From contig NBTC02000002.1 in the NCBI GenBank assembly GCA_002082245.2, forward strand, positions 620,001 through 684,000: 64,000 nt of DNA, given 5' to 3'. The notes beneath the pieces are model-generated. The model was not told the DNA's origin, did not search any database, and saw nothing but the letters and a program-made list of their open reading frames with translations. The stretch's first letter is position 1. Each line of letters begins with the position of its first letter. The position numbers were made by a program, and so were the translations under genes. This DNA is from Yersinia enterocolitica. GTDB lineage: Bacteria > Pseudomonadota > Gammaproteobacteria > Enterobacterales > Enterobacteriaceae. This document shows, in pieces, positions 54,827-63,052 of this stretch.

Positions 54827-55993
54827 ATGGCCAAAGGTAAACAAATCCCCCTGACATTTCACACATATCAGGATGCCTCTACCGGTGCACAAGTTACACG
54901 GTTAACGCCGCCTGATGTCACTTGCCACCGTAACTATTTCTATCAAAAATGTTTCACCCGTGATGGCAGTAAGTTATTGTTCGGCGGCGCTTTTGATGGT
55001 CCGTGGAACTACTACTTGTTGGATCTCAACACGCAAGTGGCAACACAACTGACAGAAGGGCGTGGCGACAATACCTTTGGTGGTTTCTTGTCACCTGAAG
55101 ATGATGCACTGTTTTATGTCAAAGATGGGCGTAACCTGATGCGAGTCTGTCTTGCCACACTGGAAGAGAGCGTGGTTTATCAGGTGCCTGAAGAGTGGGT
55201 GGGTTACGGTACCTGGGTCGCCAATTCAGATTGTACCAAGTTGGTCGGTATTGAAATTAAACGCGAAGACTGGGTCCCCTTGACCGATTGGAAAAAATTC
55301 CACGAGTTCTATTTCACTAAACCTTGTTGCCGTTTGATGCGTGTTGACTTGAAAACCGGTGAGTCGGCGGTGATTTTGCAAGAGAATCAATGGCTAGGTC
55401 ACCCAATCTATCGCCCTTATGATGACAGTACGGTCGCATTCTGCCATGAAGGTCCACACGATCTGGTTGATGCACGTATGTGGCTAATCAATGAAGATGG
55501 CAGCAACATGCGTAAAGTGAAAACTCATGCTGAAGGCGAAAGCTGCACCCATGAGTTCTGGGTACCCGATGGTTCGGCGCTGGTGTATGTCTCTTATTTG
55601 AAAGGCAGCCCGGATCGCTTTATCTACAGTGCTGACCCACAGACATTGGAAAATCGCCAATTGACCTCTATGCCGGCGTGTTCCCATCTGATGAGTAACT
55701 ATGACGGTACGTTGATGGTCGGCGATGGTTCAGATGCACCGGTAGATGTACAAGACGATAGCGGCTATAAGATCGAAAACGATCCTTTCCTGTATGTATT
55801 CAACATGAAAAATGGCAGCCAGCATCGTGTTGCTCGCCACGATACCTCATGGCAGGTGTTTGAAGGTGATCGGCAGGTGACGCATCCACATCCTTCCTTT
55901 ACCCCTGATGATAAACAAGTTCTGTTCACATCTGATGTTCATGGCAAACCTGCACTTTATTTGGCTACTTTGCCTGAATCAGTCTGGCAATAG
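54827..55993 (+). CDS. ogl: Oligogalacturonate lyase Ogl
   Basis: 388-residue cytoplasmic beta-propeller lyase that cleaves unsaturated digalacturonate and short oligogalacturonides into 4-deoxy-5-keto uronate (DKI) for the KDG pathway. Seven-blade repeats are visible (e.g. RDGSKLLFGG-type turns FTRDGSKLLFGGAFDGPWNY), with the conserved histidines in SCTHEFWVPDGS and CSHLMSNYDG that bind Mn and act in elimination. The length equals the Ogl of soft-rot enterobacteria and Yersinia. ATG 54827 is set by AAGGA upstream. KdgR site in front, kdgR gene behind. Confidence 0.95.
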   Translation: MAKGKQIPLTFHTYQDASTGAQVTRLTPPDVTCHRNYFYQKCFTRDGSKLLFGGAFDGPWNYYLLDLNTQVATQLTEGRGDNTFGGFLSPEDDALFYVKDGRNLMRVCLATLEESVVYQVPEEWVGYGTWVANSDCTKLVGIEIKREDWVPLTDWKKFHEFYFTKPCCRLMRVDLKTGESAVILQENQWLGHPIYRPYDDSTVAFCHEGPHDLVDARMWLINEDGSNMRKVKTHAEGESCTHEFWVPDGSALVYVSYLKGSPDRFIYSADPQTLENRQLTSMPACSHLMSNYDGTLMVGDGSDAPVDVQDDSGYKIENDPFLYVFNMKNGSQHRVARHDTSWQVFEGDRQVTHPHPSFTPDDKQVLFTSDVHGKPALYLATLPESVWQ

Positions 55994-56006
55994 TTAAATT
56001 TTGCAC

Positions 56007-56032
56007 TAGCCTCTTTCATGGAAAGAGGCTAA
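56007..56032 (+). terminator. Hairpin after ogl
   Basis: TAGCCTCTTTC and GAAAGAGGCTA form an 11-bp stem around ATG. The tail is AATTTG, not a T run, so termination efficiency is uncertain. Confidence 0.55.
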
Positions 56033-56179
56033 TTTGCTGTCTGCAAGGTTAATATCTTATTATTCACATTGGTTTATTGCACAGTCTCGCAACTTCCCTT
56101 TATAATAAAACCACTGTTCTATTTTTTTTAAAACATATTGTTTTATGAAACACAGAAAACTGAGTAGGGTAACCAAGAA

Positions 56180-56971
56180 ATGGCTATTGCAGATCTAGAT
56201 AAACAGCCCGACTCTGTGTCGTCGGTTCTGAAGGTTTTTGGCATCTTACAAGCATTGGGTGAAGAACGGGAAATTGGTATTACCGAGCTTTCCCAACGTG
56301 TAATGATGCCTAAAAGTACGGTTTACCGCTTTCTCCAGACCATGAAATCCCTGGGGTATGTTGCTCAGGAAGGCGAATCAGAGAAATACTCCCTTACGCT
56401 GAAGTTATTTGAGCTGGGGGCTAAAGCGCTACAAAATGTTGATTTGATTCGTAGCGCAGATATACAGATGCGTGAATTATCTAATGAAACTCGTGAAACT
56501 ATTCACTTGGGTGCATTGGATGAAGACAGCATTGTTTATATTCATAAAATTGATTCTATGTATAACCTGCGGATGCATTCCCGTATTGGTCGTCGTAACC
56601 CACTGCACAGTACCGCAATTGGTAAAGTGTTATTGGCGTGGCGTGACCGTGGTGAAGTAGAGGAAATCTTGTCTCATATCGAGTTCACCCGTAGCACTAA
56701 ACACACCCTGGATAGCGCGGCTGCATTATTGCCAGTGCTGGATCTGGTGCGTGAGCAGGGCTTTGGTGAAGATGTCGAGGAGCAAGAAGAAGGTTTGCGT
56801 TGTATCGCTGTACCTGTTTTCGACCGTTTCGGTGTGGTGATCGCGGGCTTAAGTATTTCATACCCGACGCTGCGTTTTTCTGAAGACAGCAAGAGTGACA
56901 TAGTTAAATCTTTGCATCGCGCAGCACGTAACATCTCAGAGCAAATGGGTTACCGTGATTATCCTTTCTGA
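56180..56971 (+). CDS. kdgR: Pectin degradation repressor KdgR
   Basis: 263-residue IclR-family repressor. N-terminal winged helix-turn-helix (about 16-75): VSSVLKVFGILQALGEEREI, then ITELSQRVMMPKSTVYRFLQ. The C-terminal effector domain (about 90-255) includes ETIHLGALDEDSIVYIHKID, HSTAIGKVLLAW and GLSISYPTLRF. It represses pectin and oligogalacturonide genes and releases DNA on binding KDG. Length equals E. coli and Dickeya KdgR. An A/T-rich palindrome at 56130-56145 lies just upstream; its spacing differs from a KdgR site. Confidence 0.95.
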   Translation: MAIADLDKQPDSVSSVLKVFGILQALGEEREIGITELSQRVMMPKSTVYRFLQTMKSLGYVAQEGESEKYSLTLKLFELGAKALQNVDLIRSADIQMRELSNETRETIHLGALDEDSIVYIHKIDSMYNLRMHSRIGRRNPLHSTAIGKVLLAWRDRGEVEEILSHIEFTRSTKHTLDSAAALLPVLDLVREQGFGEDVEEQEEGLRCIAVPVFDRFGVVIAGLSISYPTLRFSEDSKSDIVKSLHRAARNISEQMGYRDYPF

Positions 56972-57064
56972 GGATAAAGCGAAATAGGGTAAATACTTTA
57001 TAATTATTGGATATTTTTAATCAGCTGTTAATTATAACTATTTATTCCTTCCCAGCGATGCCGG

Positions 57065-57094
57065 ACGGCTCCTTTAACCAGGAGCCGTTTTTTA
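57065..57094 (+). terminator. Terminator of kdgR
   Basis: ACGGCTCCT and AGGAGCCGT arms around TTAACC, followed by six T residues. Confidence 0.85.
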
Positions 57095-57342
57095 TTGGTA
57101 AATCCCCCGCGCCAAGGTGTAAGCGGCCCGACGTACCAAAATCAGTGATATGACGGTAAGCTGGGTTGTTAAAACAGCCATAACAGCAATTAATTTCTAT
57201 GTATAATTATCAATCTAATACTATTTATTGTGTTTGGTATTATTCGGTCTTGTGATTTGTTAATTAAATGTATTGTTGACAGTCCATTTAATTCGGTTGG
57301 GTCACTATAACCGTGCTTAATCATATTATAGGGAGAAAAATG

Positions 57343-58185
57343 ATGAGGAAGTTATTAAGCGCGGGTTTGTTACTGCTATTGGCGGGTTGTAGTAGCCCTC
57401 ACAGTGACCGGCCGCATAAACTGATCGACCGTGATGATTATAAAATCGATACTAATCATCCATCAGTGGCTCAAAATGAACGAGTGCGTTTTTTAGTGCT
57501 TCATTATACTGCAACAGATGATGCTGAATCACTGCGAATACTGACTCAGGGTAATGTCAGTGCCCATTATTTGGTAAAAACACATCCCCAAAATGTTGAG
57601 GGCAAACCGGTTGTTTTGCAATTGGTGCCTGAAAGCCAAAGAGCCTGGCATGCCGGGGTGAGTTACTGGGAAGGGCGCACCAGTCTCAATGATACCTCTA
57701 TCGGTATCGAAATCGTCAATAAGGGCTTCACTGAGAGGATGTTGGGTAGAAGGTGGTATCCTTACAATGAGTCTCAGATTGAATTGATTGAGCGCCTTAC
57801 CAGAGATATTGTCGAGCGTTATAATATTGCTCCGATGAATGTCGTAGCTCACAGCGATATTGCTCCACAGCGAAAATCTGATCCCGGTCCGCTATTCCCA
57901 TGGCAGCGTTTGGCGCAGCAAGGCATAGGCGCCTGGCCAGATGACGCAACAGTCGCTAAGTATATTGATGGTCGAAATAAGTATGATATCGGCTCAGTTA
58001 CTGTTATTCAGCAGGCACTGGCCCGTTATGGTTATCAAATCCCACAAAGCGGCGTGCTGGATAATGAAACCATTCAGGTTATTAAGGCTTTTCAGATGCA
58101 TTTCAGGGCGCAGAATATTCGCGGCGTACCAGATATAGAAACTGAAGCCATTGCTCTGGCGTTGGTCGAGAAATATCACCCATAG
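57343..58185 (+). CDS. amiD: N-acetylmuramoyl-L-alanine amidase AmiD
   Basis: 280-residue lipoprotein amidase (lipobox LLAGC, Cys15). The amidase-2 domain (about 40-190) carries the zinc ligands: FLVLHYTATDD (first His), WHAGVS near the substrate site, and HSDIAPQRKSDPG (second His and the final Asp/Cys position). A C-terminal peptidoglycan-binding domain (about 205-275, QQALARYGYQIPQSGVLDNE) follows. It cuts muramyl-peptide bonds, including anhydro-muropeptides, at the outer membrane. I start at the second ATG, seven bases from GGGAGA; one codon earlier is possible. Confidence 0.92.
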   Translation: MRKLLSAGLLLLLAGCSSPHSDRPHKLIDRDDYKIDTNHPSVAQNERVRFLVLHYTATDDAESLRILTQGNVSAHYLVKTHPQNVEGKPVVLQLVPESQRAWHAGVSYWEGRTSLNDTSIGIEIVNKGFTERMLGRRWYPYNESQIELIERLTRDIVERYNIAPMNVVAHSDIAPQRKSDPGPLFPWQRLAQQGIGAWPDDATVAKYIDGRNKYDIGSVTVIQQALARYGYQIPQSGVLDNETIQVIKAFQMHFRAQNIRGVPDIETEAIALALVEKYHP

Positions 58186-58232
58186 GGTAGTTGACGTCGC
58201 CAATTAATTAGCGGCAATAAGCACTTTAAAAG

Positions 58233-58266
58233 CAGAAAGCCAGTCATTTTACTGACTGGCTTTCTG
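58233..58266. terminator. Bidirectional terminator between amiD and tcyP
   Basis: CAGAAAGCCAGTCA and TGACTGGCTTTCTG form a perfect 14-bp stem with a six-base loop, 47 bases past amiD and 33 past the convergent tcyP stop. Confidence 0.8.
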
Positions 58267-58299
58267 AGCCATCACAATAGAGTGACTAATTAGCGTCGG

Positions 58300-59697
58300 T
58301 TACTGATGGGCTAAATCGCCATCATCGTCGCTGTTGAGAATCTCTTTATCGGTCTGTTTCATCAATTGGCTGGTAATGGTACCGGCGGTCATTGAACCGC
58401 TGACGTTCAGCGCGGTCCGGCCCATATCAATCAATGGCTCAACCGAGATCAATAAAGCAACCAATGTAACTGGCAAGCCCAATGCCGGCAAAACAATCAG
58501 CGCGGCGAAGGTTGCACCACCGCCCACACCGGCAACACCGGCAGAACTGATGGTTACAATCCCAACCAGTGTGGCAATCCATACTGGGTCCAGAGGGTTG
58601 ATTCCCACCGTTGGTGCGACCATTACGGCCAGCATCGCCGGATAGAGGCCAGCACAGCCATTTTGCCCAATGGTGGCACCAAAGGAAGCAGAGAAGCTGG
58701 CGATGGACTCCGGGATACCCAAGCGGCGGGTTTGAGCTTCCACATTCAGCGGAATACTGGCGGCGCTGGAGCGGCTGGTAAAGGCGAAGGTCAGCACCGG
58801 CCAGACTTTGCGGAAGAACTTCAACGGATTGATGCCAGTGAATGACAGCAACACGGCGTGGACCACAAACATAATCGCCAGACCAAGGTAGGAGGCAACG
58901 ACAAAGCTCCCCAGCTTGATAATATCTTGAATATTAGAGCCAGCGACAACTTTGGTCATTAGTGCCAATACGCCGTAGGGGGTCAGTTTCATCACCAGAC
59001 GTACCAGTTTCATCACCCAAGCTTGCAGCGTATCAATAGCAACTAATACGCGTTGTCCTTTCTCGACATCATCTTTCAGCAATTGCAGTGAGGCAATACC
59101 GAGGAACGTCGCGAAAATCACCACGCTGATAATTGAGGTCGGACTGGCCCCGGTCAAATCGGCAAACGGGTTTTTCGGAATAAACGACAGGATCAACTGC
59201 GGCACTGTCAAATCCGTCACTTTGCTTAAGTAGTTGCTTTCAATGGCACTCAAACGTGCTGTCTCTTGCGTACCTTGTACCAAGCCTTCAGCGGTTAAGC
59301 CAAACAGATTGGTAACCAGCACGCCAACCAGAGCAGCAATTAAGGTGGTGAAAAGCAACGTACCGATTGTCAGTACGCTAATTTTACCTAGCGAAGAGGC
59401 ATTATGCAGTTTAGCGACAGCACTCAAGATTGAGGCGAATACCAGCGGCATAACAATCATCTGCAATAATTGCACATAACCATTTCCGACAATATTAAAC
59501 CAGGTGATGGACTCTTTCAGTACCGGGTTATCAGCACCGTATACCCATTGCAAGCCCAGACCAAACAGCACACCCAGTGCTAAGCCAACCAAAACTTTCT
59601 TGGCCAGACTCCATTGTTTATGCCGGGTTTGTGCCAATAGTAATAGCAGTGCTACAAATACCAGCACGTTAATCACAAGCGGAAGGTTCATCCCCAT
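58300..59697 (-). CDS. tcyP: L-cystine transporter TcyP (YdjN)
   Basis: 465-residue sodium/proton-dicarboxylate symporter-family (DAACS) carrier with eight transmembrane helices and two re-entrant hairpins. Signature stretches: [40 protein letters not shown] (first re-entrant loop), [19 protein letters not shown] and [18 protein letters not shown]. It matches E. coli TcyP (463 residues) almost throughout. It imports cystine, and in E. coli is under CysB control. The CysB site was not identified here. Adjacent ydjM as in E. coli. Confidence 0.95.
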   Translation of the reverse strand: MGMNLPLVINVLVFVALLLLLAQTRHKQWSLAKKVLVGLALGVLFGLGLQWVYGADNPVLKESITWFNIVGNGYVQLLQMIVMPLVFASILSAVAKLHNASSLGKISVLTIGTLLFTTLIAALVGVLVTNLFGLTAEGLVQGTQETARLSAIESNYLSKVTDLTVPQLILSFIPKNPFADLTGASPTSIISVVIFATFLGIASLQLLKDDVEKGQRVLVAIDTLQAWVMKLVRLVMKLTPYGVLALMTKVVAGSNIQDIIKLGSFVVASYLGLAIMFVVHAVLLSFTGINPLKFFRKVWPVLTFAFTSRSSAASIPLNVEAQTRRLGIPESIASFSASFGATIGQNGCAGLYPAMLAVMVAPTVGINPLDPVWIATLVGIVTISSAGVAGVGGGATFAALIVLPALGLPVTLVALLISVEPLIDMGRTALNVSGSMTAGTITSQLMKQTDKEILNSDDDGDLAHQ

Positions 59698-59907
59698 ATC
59701 TCCAAATTATTATTTTAAATACTGGCACATATTCTATTACTATTTTTATCTAGAACAGAGCCAAGCACCGTCATGGTGCAATTAGCCGCATATGGTAGCA
59801 GTTCCTCTTCAGGCTCACTTATATCCAAAAGGAATGTTATATAAATTTTTACCCTGATTTGTATGGAATACATTCAAATTGGTGATTATTAACCCATTAA
59901 AATGTGA

Positions 59908-60456
59908 TCACAGTCGGAAGTTTTTCAATTGTTCCATATAGGATAGCAAGGGAATGGTGGTATCAGTTTGCCAATAGACGGAAAAACAAACTAATAGAAC
60001 ACAGAATACGCGTTCTAATTGATTGCCTTTTTGTGGGCGTAATAGCGGGATACAGAATCGCCAGCGGCAAGGCCATAACAGCGGTACGCCAGCAGGTGTG
60101 AGCATATCCGCTAGTAAATGGCTGAAATAGCCAATAATCATTGCATGGAACGCATCTGCGGGAATAATCCAATCGCGTGAGATGTCCATTTGAAATAGTG
60201 CCACACCACCGATAACGGCCAATAGGCTATGGGTAAACCCACGATGGCCAAATGCACGGGCAATGGGGGTGGAGAGCCACTTTAACCGCTGGCCAAGGAT
60301 TGACTTTGGGTGATCAATATCGGGTAGCAGGGAAGTTAGCAGGGCGCCAGGGATAATATGCCACCAGTCACCCTGTGCCAGTTCCGGTGTAAGACCGACT
60401 TTTTTGGCAAAGATAGCGCAGGCGACAGAAAAAATAAGGTGTCCTTCCCCTGTCAT
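59908..60456 (-). CDS. ydjM: YdjM, SOS-inducible membrane-bound metal-dependent hydrolase family
   Basis: 182-residue inner-membrane protein of the YdjM/LexA-binding-inner-membrane family. Conserved elements: EGHLIFSVACAIFAKK, SLLPDIDHPKSILGQRLKW, HRGFTHSLLAVIGG and GYFSHLLADMLTPAGVPLLW. The H/D residues in DIDHP, HRGFTHS and HLLADMLTP are presumed metal ligands. It is SOS-induced in E. coli, and a LexA-like box lies 22 bases before this gene. The exact enzymatic activity is unknown. Downstream of it, in the same direction, lies tcyP after about 210 bases. Confidence 0.92.
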   Translation of the reverse strand: MTGEGHLIFSVACAIFAKKVGLTPELAQGDWWHIIPGALLTSLLPDIDHPKSILGQRLKWLSTPIARAFGHRGFTHSLLAVIGGVALFQMDISRDWIIPADAFHAMIIGYFSHLLADMLTPAGVPLLWPCRWRFCIPLLRPQKGNQLERVFCVLLVCFSVYWQTDTTIPLLSYMEQLKNFRL

Positions 60457-60477
60457 ACTTGAATTCCGAGTCTGTAG

Positions 60478-60493
60478 CTGTTGATTTATCCAG
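60478..60493. promoter_or_regulatory. LexA (SOS) box upstream of ydjM
   Basis: On the minus strand CTGGATAAATCAACAG, flanked as TA..CT, fits the LexA consensus CTGT-N8-ACAG with one deviation (G for T). Twenty-two bases before the ydjM ATG, the place expected for SOS control. Confidence 0.65.
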
Positions 60494-60632
60494 TATATGA
60501 GATTTATCTTGGCGTGGATAGCCGTTACGCTGTAACTAAATGTCTCATTTTTCTCTGGCTGAGAGCAGGGAGTTTAACGTGAGTATTCAGGGGGGAAATA
60601 TCAGGTCTTGGGCTGAAATGAAGTTACATTGA

Positions 60633-60672
60633 TAAAAAAAGGGGAAAAGTGACCGGGAGTCGACTTTTCCCC
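60633..60672 (-). terminator. Terminator of kdgM
   Basis: On the minus strand GGGGAAAAGT and ACTTTTCCCC arms enclose a 12-base loop and are followed by seven T residues, 65 bases past kdgM. Confidence 0.8.
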
Positions 60673-60737
60673 AAAGTAATACGGGTATGGGCATAATTTA
60701 ACAAATAATGATGAGGGTACTCATAACAACATAATAA

Positions 60738-61436
60738 TTAGAAGCTGTACTGCACACCGACACGGTAGCGAGTTTGACGCTCGTCAGTCGTTTTGCTACC
60801 TGCTACGTTGCCGATAGCAACATATGGCTTCCAGTTTTTATCCCATTTGTAAGCAATTTTCAGATCATGACTCCATTCTTCTTTTTCTTTATTTGCCAGA
60901 ATTTCATCTTCAGATTTCTTGTAGTTTAATTCGTATTCTGCTGAATAGTCTTTCAAGAAACTATAAGCAAACAGCATGGTGAACTCATGGCCTTTCTCTG
61001 TTGCTTTGGTCTGAGCTGGCTGGTTACGCTTGTAATATGGGCGATAACGCAGTGAGGTAGAGAAATCATCAGTAAAGGACACTTTACCGCGCAGGTAAGG
61101 GCGATAGTTGTTCGAGTCAGATGATGACTCTAATGAGAAACCAGGCTCAATCTGGAATGTTTTGTTGAATTGATAGACGTAGCTGGCAACCACTTCGGTA
61201 CCATTACTGACTTGCTCATTAAATGGTTTATTAGGCGTAGTATCAGAGCTGTGCTGGCCCCATTTCCCTTCTAAAGATAAACCAAAACCATTGGCAAAAC
61301 GGTTGGAGATCAGTAAACGGTCTTTATGATCAGATTTACTGGTATCTTTCATTTCATGCCGATAGTCAATTGTTGTTGCAACAGAACTAAAACTGATAAC
61401 AGATGCCACTGCCAAAGTAAGTAATTTAAATTTCAT
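60738..61436 (-). CDS. kdgM: Oligogalacturonate-specific porin KdgM
   Basis: 232-residue outer-membrane beta-barrel. Signal peptide (LLTLAVASVISFSSVA), then alternating strands such as TIDYRHEMKDTSKSDHKDRL and GFGLSLEGKWGQHSSDTTPN, ending with the aromatic RYRVGVQYSF typical of outer-membrane proteins. Basic residues line the strands, as expected for a channel for acidic sugars. KdgM lets oligogalacturonides cross the outer membrane. A KdgR site lies about 95 bases upstream, and the tog ABC genes are adjacent on the same strand. Confidence 0.92.
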   Translation of the reverse strand: MKFKLLTLAVASVISFSSVATTIDYRHEMKDTSKSDHKDRLLISNRFANGFGLSLEGKWGQHSSDTTPNKPFNEQVSNGTEVVASYVYQFNKTFQIEPGFSLESSSDSNNYRPYLRGKVSFTDDFSTSLRYRPYYKRNQPAQTKATEKGHEFTMLFAYSFLKDYSAEYELNYKKSEDEILANKEKEEWSHDLKIAYKWDKNWKPYVAIGNVAGSKTTDERQTRYRVGVQYSF

Positions 61437-61530
61437 TTTTTATATAATCCCAGGGTTATGGTTATTTAAAACAACAATCATTAACAAGTTTATAAAAATC
61501 AACATACGACTAAAAAACAATTCCACAATC

Positions 61531-61549
61531 AAAGAAACAACGTTTCACT
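61531..61549. promoter_or_regulatory. KdgR operator upstream of kdgM
   Basis: AAAGAAACAACGTTTCACT matches the KdgR consensus core (GAAAC-N-N-C-GTTTC) with deviations only at the outer positions. About 95 bases before the kdgM ATG on the minus strand, in the only sizeable leader between togB and kdgM. Confidence 0.7.
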
Positions 61550-61689
61550 TTATGTGGATTCATATTCTATTTATATGGATAATTATTTGTGTGATCCAGA
61601 TCTTTCTTAGAGATTAATTTTTTAATCAGATATTAATTTGTGATGGCGATCTAATTGGCTATTATTATTTTTTATTTATAAAACAAAAC

Positions 61690-61715
61690 AACCCCGCCAA
61701 ATCAATGGCAGGGTT
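61690..61715 (-). terminator. Terminator of the tog operon
   Basis: On the minus strand AACCCTGCCA and TGGCGGGGTT arms enclose ATTGAT or similar loop and are followed by GTTTTGTTTT, 33 bases past togB. Confidence 0.8.
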
Positions 61716-61747
61716 TAATAACCACTTAAGTTAAATAGATTTACAGA

Positions 61748-63037
61748 TTATCTCATGGCGCGTTTCAGGATACGGTCACCTTGTTTATTAAAGTATTCCG
61801 CAGATTCTTCAACAGATTTCTGACCATAATCGATATATTGGATTGCATCTCGGAACAATGAAACGATTTGCGGGTCATCAAAGTATGGTGACGTTTTCAT
61901 TTCATGTGGCAGTTCTAATGCCATATTTAAACCAGCAACAGATGGGTCTTCATCTTTAATTACACCGCTGGCACGCAGTTGAGTTACCGCAGTTTTACTC
62001 AGTGGTACACCACGCTCTAAGCCCATAGCATCAACACCTTCTTTGCTGTTAAGCAGGAAGTTGATGAGCATGGCACTTTCTTTAGGATACTTAGTCGATT
62101 TACCAATAGAGAGCATTTGAGCAGGTTTAAAGAACAGACCTGCATCTTTTGCCTCTGGCAACATCGGATAAGGGCCAAGTATCAATTTTGCTGGTTTAGT
62201 CAGGTTATCGGAATACTTAGTAATGGTGGAGTTCCACATATAAGTACCACCCCATTCACCATTAATCCACGGCTTCATTTCGTACATATTACTTTTGCCG
62301 AATGATGCATAGTATTTAGTGGATGGCATTACATGGTTATCAACCATTTTCTTATACATAGTAAAGAACTCAACCCACTGTTCTGGTGTATAAGCAAACT
62401 TTTTATTAGCTTCATCGATAGTCGGGGTGTTGTATTTTTGTGTCATGTAAGAGCGAATTAATGCCAGAGTATCCTGGTGCTCTAATACCACAGGGTAATA
62501 TTGGTCACCCAGTTTTTCTTTAAATACTAAACCTGCTTTAAGTAATTCGTCCCACGTTTTAGGATACTCTAAACCAGACTTAGCCCAAGTCGCGTCATTA
62601 AAATAGAAAATACGCGCTGTCACTGAAATCGGGATACCGTTTAATTTGCCATTAACGGTAGTCTGTTGCAGTTCTTTCGGATCGAATTGAGCCAAATCCA
62701 ACTGCTCTGACACTTTATTTAAGTCATAGAAGCCAGTGCCGTCTTTGGAGAAGATGGGCAACCAGTTCCAGTTTGTTTGCATAACGTCAGGTTCAGTTCC
62801 ACCCGCAATTTGCGTCGTCAGACGAGAAAGATGACCGTCCCAGCCAGTGTATTCTGCTTTAACATTAATATTTGGGTGCTGCTTGTGGAACTCTTCCAGA
62901 GCCTTAAGTGTCATTTGATGACGCCCATTGCCCCCCCACCATGACATGCGTAGGTTAACGTCATCCTGTGCAAAAGCCTGATGTGATAATAAAGCCAGAG
63001 TGGATGCTATCAGCGTGTGTAGGATCGCTTTTTTCAT
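61748..63037 (-). CDS. togB: Oligogalacturonide ABC transporter substrate-binding protein TogB
   Basis: 429-residue periplasmic binding protein of the extracellular solute-binding family 1. Signal peptide (LIASTLALLSHQAFA), then VNLRMSWWGGNGRHQMTLKA and NVKAEYTGWDGHLSRLTTQI, with aromatic residues expected to stack on sugar rings. C-terminal half: LGPYPMLPEAKDAGLFFKPA. It delivers oligogalacturonides taken in by KdgM to the TogMN/TogA importer. It lies 15 bases after togA, and is the last gene of the operon by the terminator that follows. Confidence 0.93.
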   Translation of the reverse strand: MKKAILHTLIASTLALLSHQAFAQDDVNLRMSWWGGNGRHQMTLKALEEFHKQHPNINVKAEYTGWDGHLSRLTTQIAGGTEPDVMQTNWNWLPIFSKDGTGFYDLNKVSEQLDLAQFDPKELQQTTVNGKLNGIPISVTARIFYFNDATWAKSGLEYPKTWDELLKAGLVFKEKLGDQYYPVVLEHQDTLALIRSYMTQKYNTPTIDEANKKFAYTPEQWVEFFTMYKKMVDNHVMPSTKYYASFGKSNMYEMKPWINGEWGGTYMWNSTITKYSDNLTKPAKLILGPYPMLPEAKDAGLFFKPAQMLSIGKSTKYPKESAMLINFLLNSKEGVDAMGLERGVPLSKTAVTQLRASGVIKDEDPSVAGLNMALELPHEMKTSPYFDDPQIVSLFRDAIQYIDYGQKSVEESAEYFNKQGDRILKRAMR

Positions 63038-63052
63038 TGGGTACTGCTCCTG

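Noticed and set aside
56126..56150. KdgR autoregulatory site before kdgR
   Set aside because: The palindrome AAAACATATTGTTTTA has two bases more between its arms than the KdgR consensus allows.
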